Assembly (NCBI GenBank): GCA_018971925.1
Contig: JAGWZT010000022.1
Coordinates: 1-13,690, forward strand
Length of the DNA: 13,690 nt
Reading direction: 5' to 3'
DNA from: Lysobacteraceae bacterium
Lineage (GTDB): Bacteria > Pseudomonadota > Gammaproteobacteria > Xanthomonadales > Rhodanobacteraceae
The position numbers were made by a program, and so were the translations under genes. The notes under the pieces were generated by a model that saw only the letters and a list, made by a program, of their open reading frames with translations, did no database searches and had not been told where the DNA came from. Positions 12,695 through 13,690 of the stretch are shown piece after piece; position 1 is the first letter of the stretch; each line of letters starts with the position of its first letter.

Positions 12695-13582
12695 ATGCAA
12701 TCGGAACTTTCCCGGCCACTCGCCGGCAAGGACGCCGGGGTGTCCGTCCCCGGCTGGCTGCGCCTTGCGCTTGCGGACCTGCGCCGCCACCCGTGGCGAA
12801 TCTTGAATCCGCTGCTGCGTCCGTTGTACCGCTGGTACGAACACGGCCTTGCCCGGCAGGTCGCCAGCGGGCCGGTGCCCGCGCACATCGGCCTGATCCT
12901 CGACGGCAACCGGCGCTTCGCGCGCGGCATGGGGCTGGAAGCGACGCTTGGCCACCAATATGGCGTGAACAAGCTGCGCGAGGTGCTGGAGTGGTGCATC
13001 GACCTCGAAGTGCGCCACGTCACCCTGTATGTCTTCAGCACCGAGAACTTCAGCCGCCCGGCCGCCGAAGTCGAATGCCTGCTCGACCTGTTCGTGCGCG
13101 AGAGCGCGCGCCTGTTGCAGGAACCGAGCTTCAAGTCGGGCCGCGTGCGCGTGAAGATCATCGGCCAGCGCGAGCGCCTTCCGGAACGCGTGGTCGCGGC
13201 GAGCGAGGCGCTGGAGCTGTCCACCGCCGGGCACGACGGCATGCTGCTCACGATCGCGCTGGCCTACGGCGGGCGCGAGGAAATCACCGATGCCGTGAAA
13301 GGGCTGCTGGCGAACGCGGCCGCGGAAGGACGCTCGCTGGAATCGGTGGCCGCCGAACTGAAGCCCGAGCAGATCGAACGCTATCTCTATACCGGCGGCG
13401 TGCCGGACCCGGATTTCATCATCCGCACCAGCGGCGAGCAACGGCTGTCGGGATTCCTGATCTGGCAGGCGGCGTACAGCGAATTTTATTTCTGCGACGT
13501 GTTGTGGCCAGCCTTCCGGCGCATCGATTTCCTGCGCGCGGTGCGCATCTACCAGCGCCGCGCCCGTCGCTACGGCCGCTGA
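12695..13582 (+). CDS. uppS: Cis-prenyltransferase, UppS-family paralogue with N-terminal extension
   Basis: The 295-aa product belongs to the cis-prenyl diphosphate synthases, which add isopentenyl units to an allylic diphosphate. Visible landmarks are DGNRRFARGMG (70-80, catalytic Asp70), GHQYGVNKLREVLEW (86-100), YVFSTENFSRP (112-122) and the IPP-binding RTSGEQRLSGFLIWQ (244-258), ending in a family-like YQRRARRYGR tail. It differs from ordinary UppS (about 250 aa, DGNGRWA) by an N-terminal extension of about 60 residues with a basic helix, by DGNRRFA, and by SGF for SNF. It is not in the usual frr-uppS-cdsA-dxr setting. It may be a second enzyme making a different chain length. The start at 12695 follows the candidate promoter; an earlier frame start at 12638 lies before it. 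Confidence 0.88.
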   Translation: MQSELSRPLAGKDAGVSVPGWLRLALADLRRHPWRILNPLLRPLYRWYEHGLARQVASGPVPAHIGLILDGNRRFARGMGLEATLGHQYGVNKLREVLEWCIDLEVRHVTLYVFSTENFSRPAAEVECLLDLFVRESARLLQEPSFKSGRVRVKIIGQRERLPERVVAASEALELSTAGHDGMLLTIALAYGGREEITDAVKGLLANAAAEGRSLESVAAELKPEQIERYLYTGGVPDPDFIIRTSGEQRLSGFLIWQAAYSEFYFCDVLWPAFRRIDFLRAVRIYQRRARRYGR

Positions 13583-13626
13583 AACCTCCGAAGAGCCGTC
13601 GCTCGTGACGGTTCTTCAGAGGTTTC
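13581..13626. terminator. Long inverted repeat overlapping the cis-prenyltransferase stop codon
   Basis: Two 20-nt arms around the 6-nt loop GCTCGT pair at 18 positions plus one G-T, with one mismatch. The left arm begins with GAAACCTC inside the TGA stop codon and the right arm ends with GAGGTTTC. No T-tract follows on the plus strand. If the reading frame at 13642-13690 is real, this lies between convergent genes and could act on both strands. Confidence 0.6.
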
Positions 13627-13641
13627 GGGGTTCTACTGCGT

Positions 13642-13690
13642 CTATATCGGTTTGTCGGGCAGCGGGATGAATTCCCGGTTGTCGTTCGCG
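13642..13690 (-). CDS. Possible 3' end of a minus-strand gene, cut by the window edge
   Basis: Read on the minus strand from the window end, the frame gives 15 residues, ANDNREFIPLPDKPI, and then TAG. The composition looks like a protein C-terminus and the position just beyond the long inverted repeat fits a convergent gene. Too short to identify, and an open stretch this small could be chance. Confidence 0.4.
   Translation of the reverse strand, partial: ANDNREFIPLPDKPI

Overview
The window looks like a chromosomal segment of a GC-rich gammaproteobacterium. The best fit is the Xanthomonadales (Lysobacterales), probably near Rhodanobacteraceae. This rests on gene content (rsmG-parA-parB followed by a soluble family 2 glycosyltransferase, a Mg/K-type HemB, MtfA) and on GC-rich codon use; the genus cannot be fixed from sequence alone. 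No transposase, integrase, tRNA, rRNA or CRISPR array is visible.

Layout. At 123-530 (+) is a small lipoprotein gene and at 731-1174 (+) a membrane-anchored rhodanese, which converges on recQ (1310-3163, -). At 3250-5982 (-) is a compact five-gene unit, in transcription order: DGPF/YCII protein, TfoX/YjbR-like protein, small ABM-like alpha/beta-barrel protein, second DGPF/YCII protein, and an ECF sigma factor of the ECF42 type with a long C-terminal extension. Three of its four junctions are ATGA stop/start overlaps. Upstream of the first gene is TGTCGA-N17-CGAC, which matches the promoter motif I recall for ECF42 factors, so the unit is probably self-activated. Between this unit and the glycosyltransferase gene (6257-6976, -) is a hairpin-rich stretch of about 180 bp.

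At 7179-9583 (-) lies the chromosome segregation and ribosome modification block parB, parA, rsmG (transcribed rsmG to parB), with parA and parB overlapping by ATGA. A short SPFH-domain gene with its own terminator (9930-10409, -) is divergent from hemB (10655-11653, +). mtfA (11783-12571, -) is divergent from an unusual cis-prenyltransferase (12695-13582, +); the space between them holds two palindromes sharing a CATCGATG core. The last bases may be the 3' end of a further minus-strand gene.

The least expected structure is a four-copy dispersed repeat (533-671, 7060-7173, 9606-9719, 11673-11811). One end is an 18-nt hairpin, the other a conserved module of about 30 bp, and the core is variable. 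The copies fall into two exact length classes, 139 and 114 bp. Each copy has its hairpin end facing the 3' end of a co-oriented gene, and one copy supplies the last codons and stop of mtfA.
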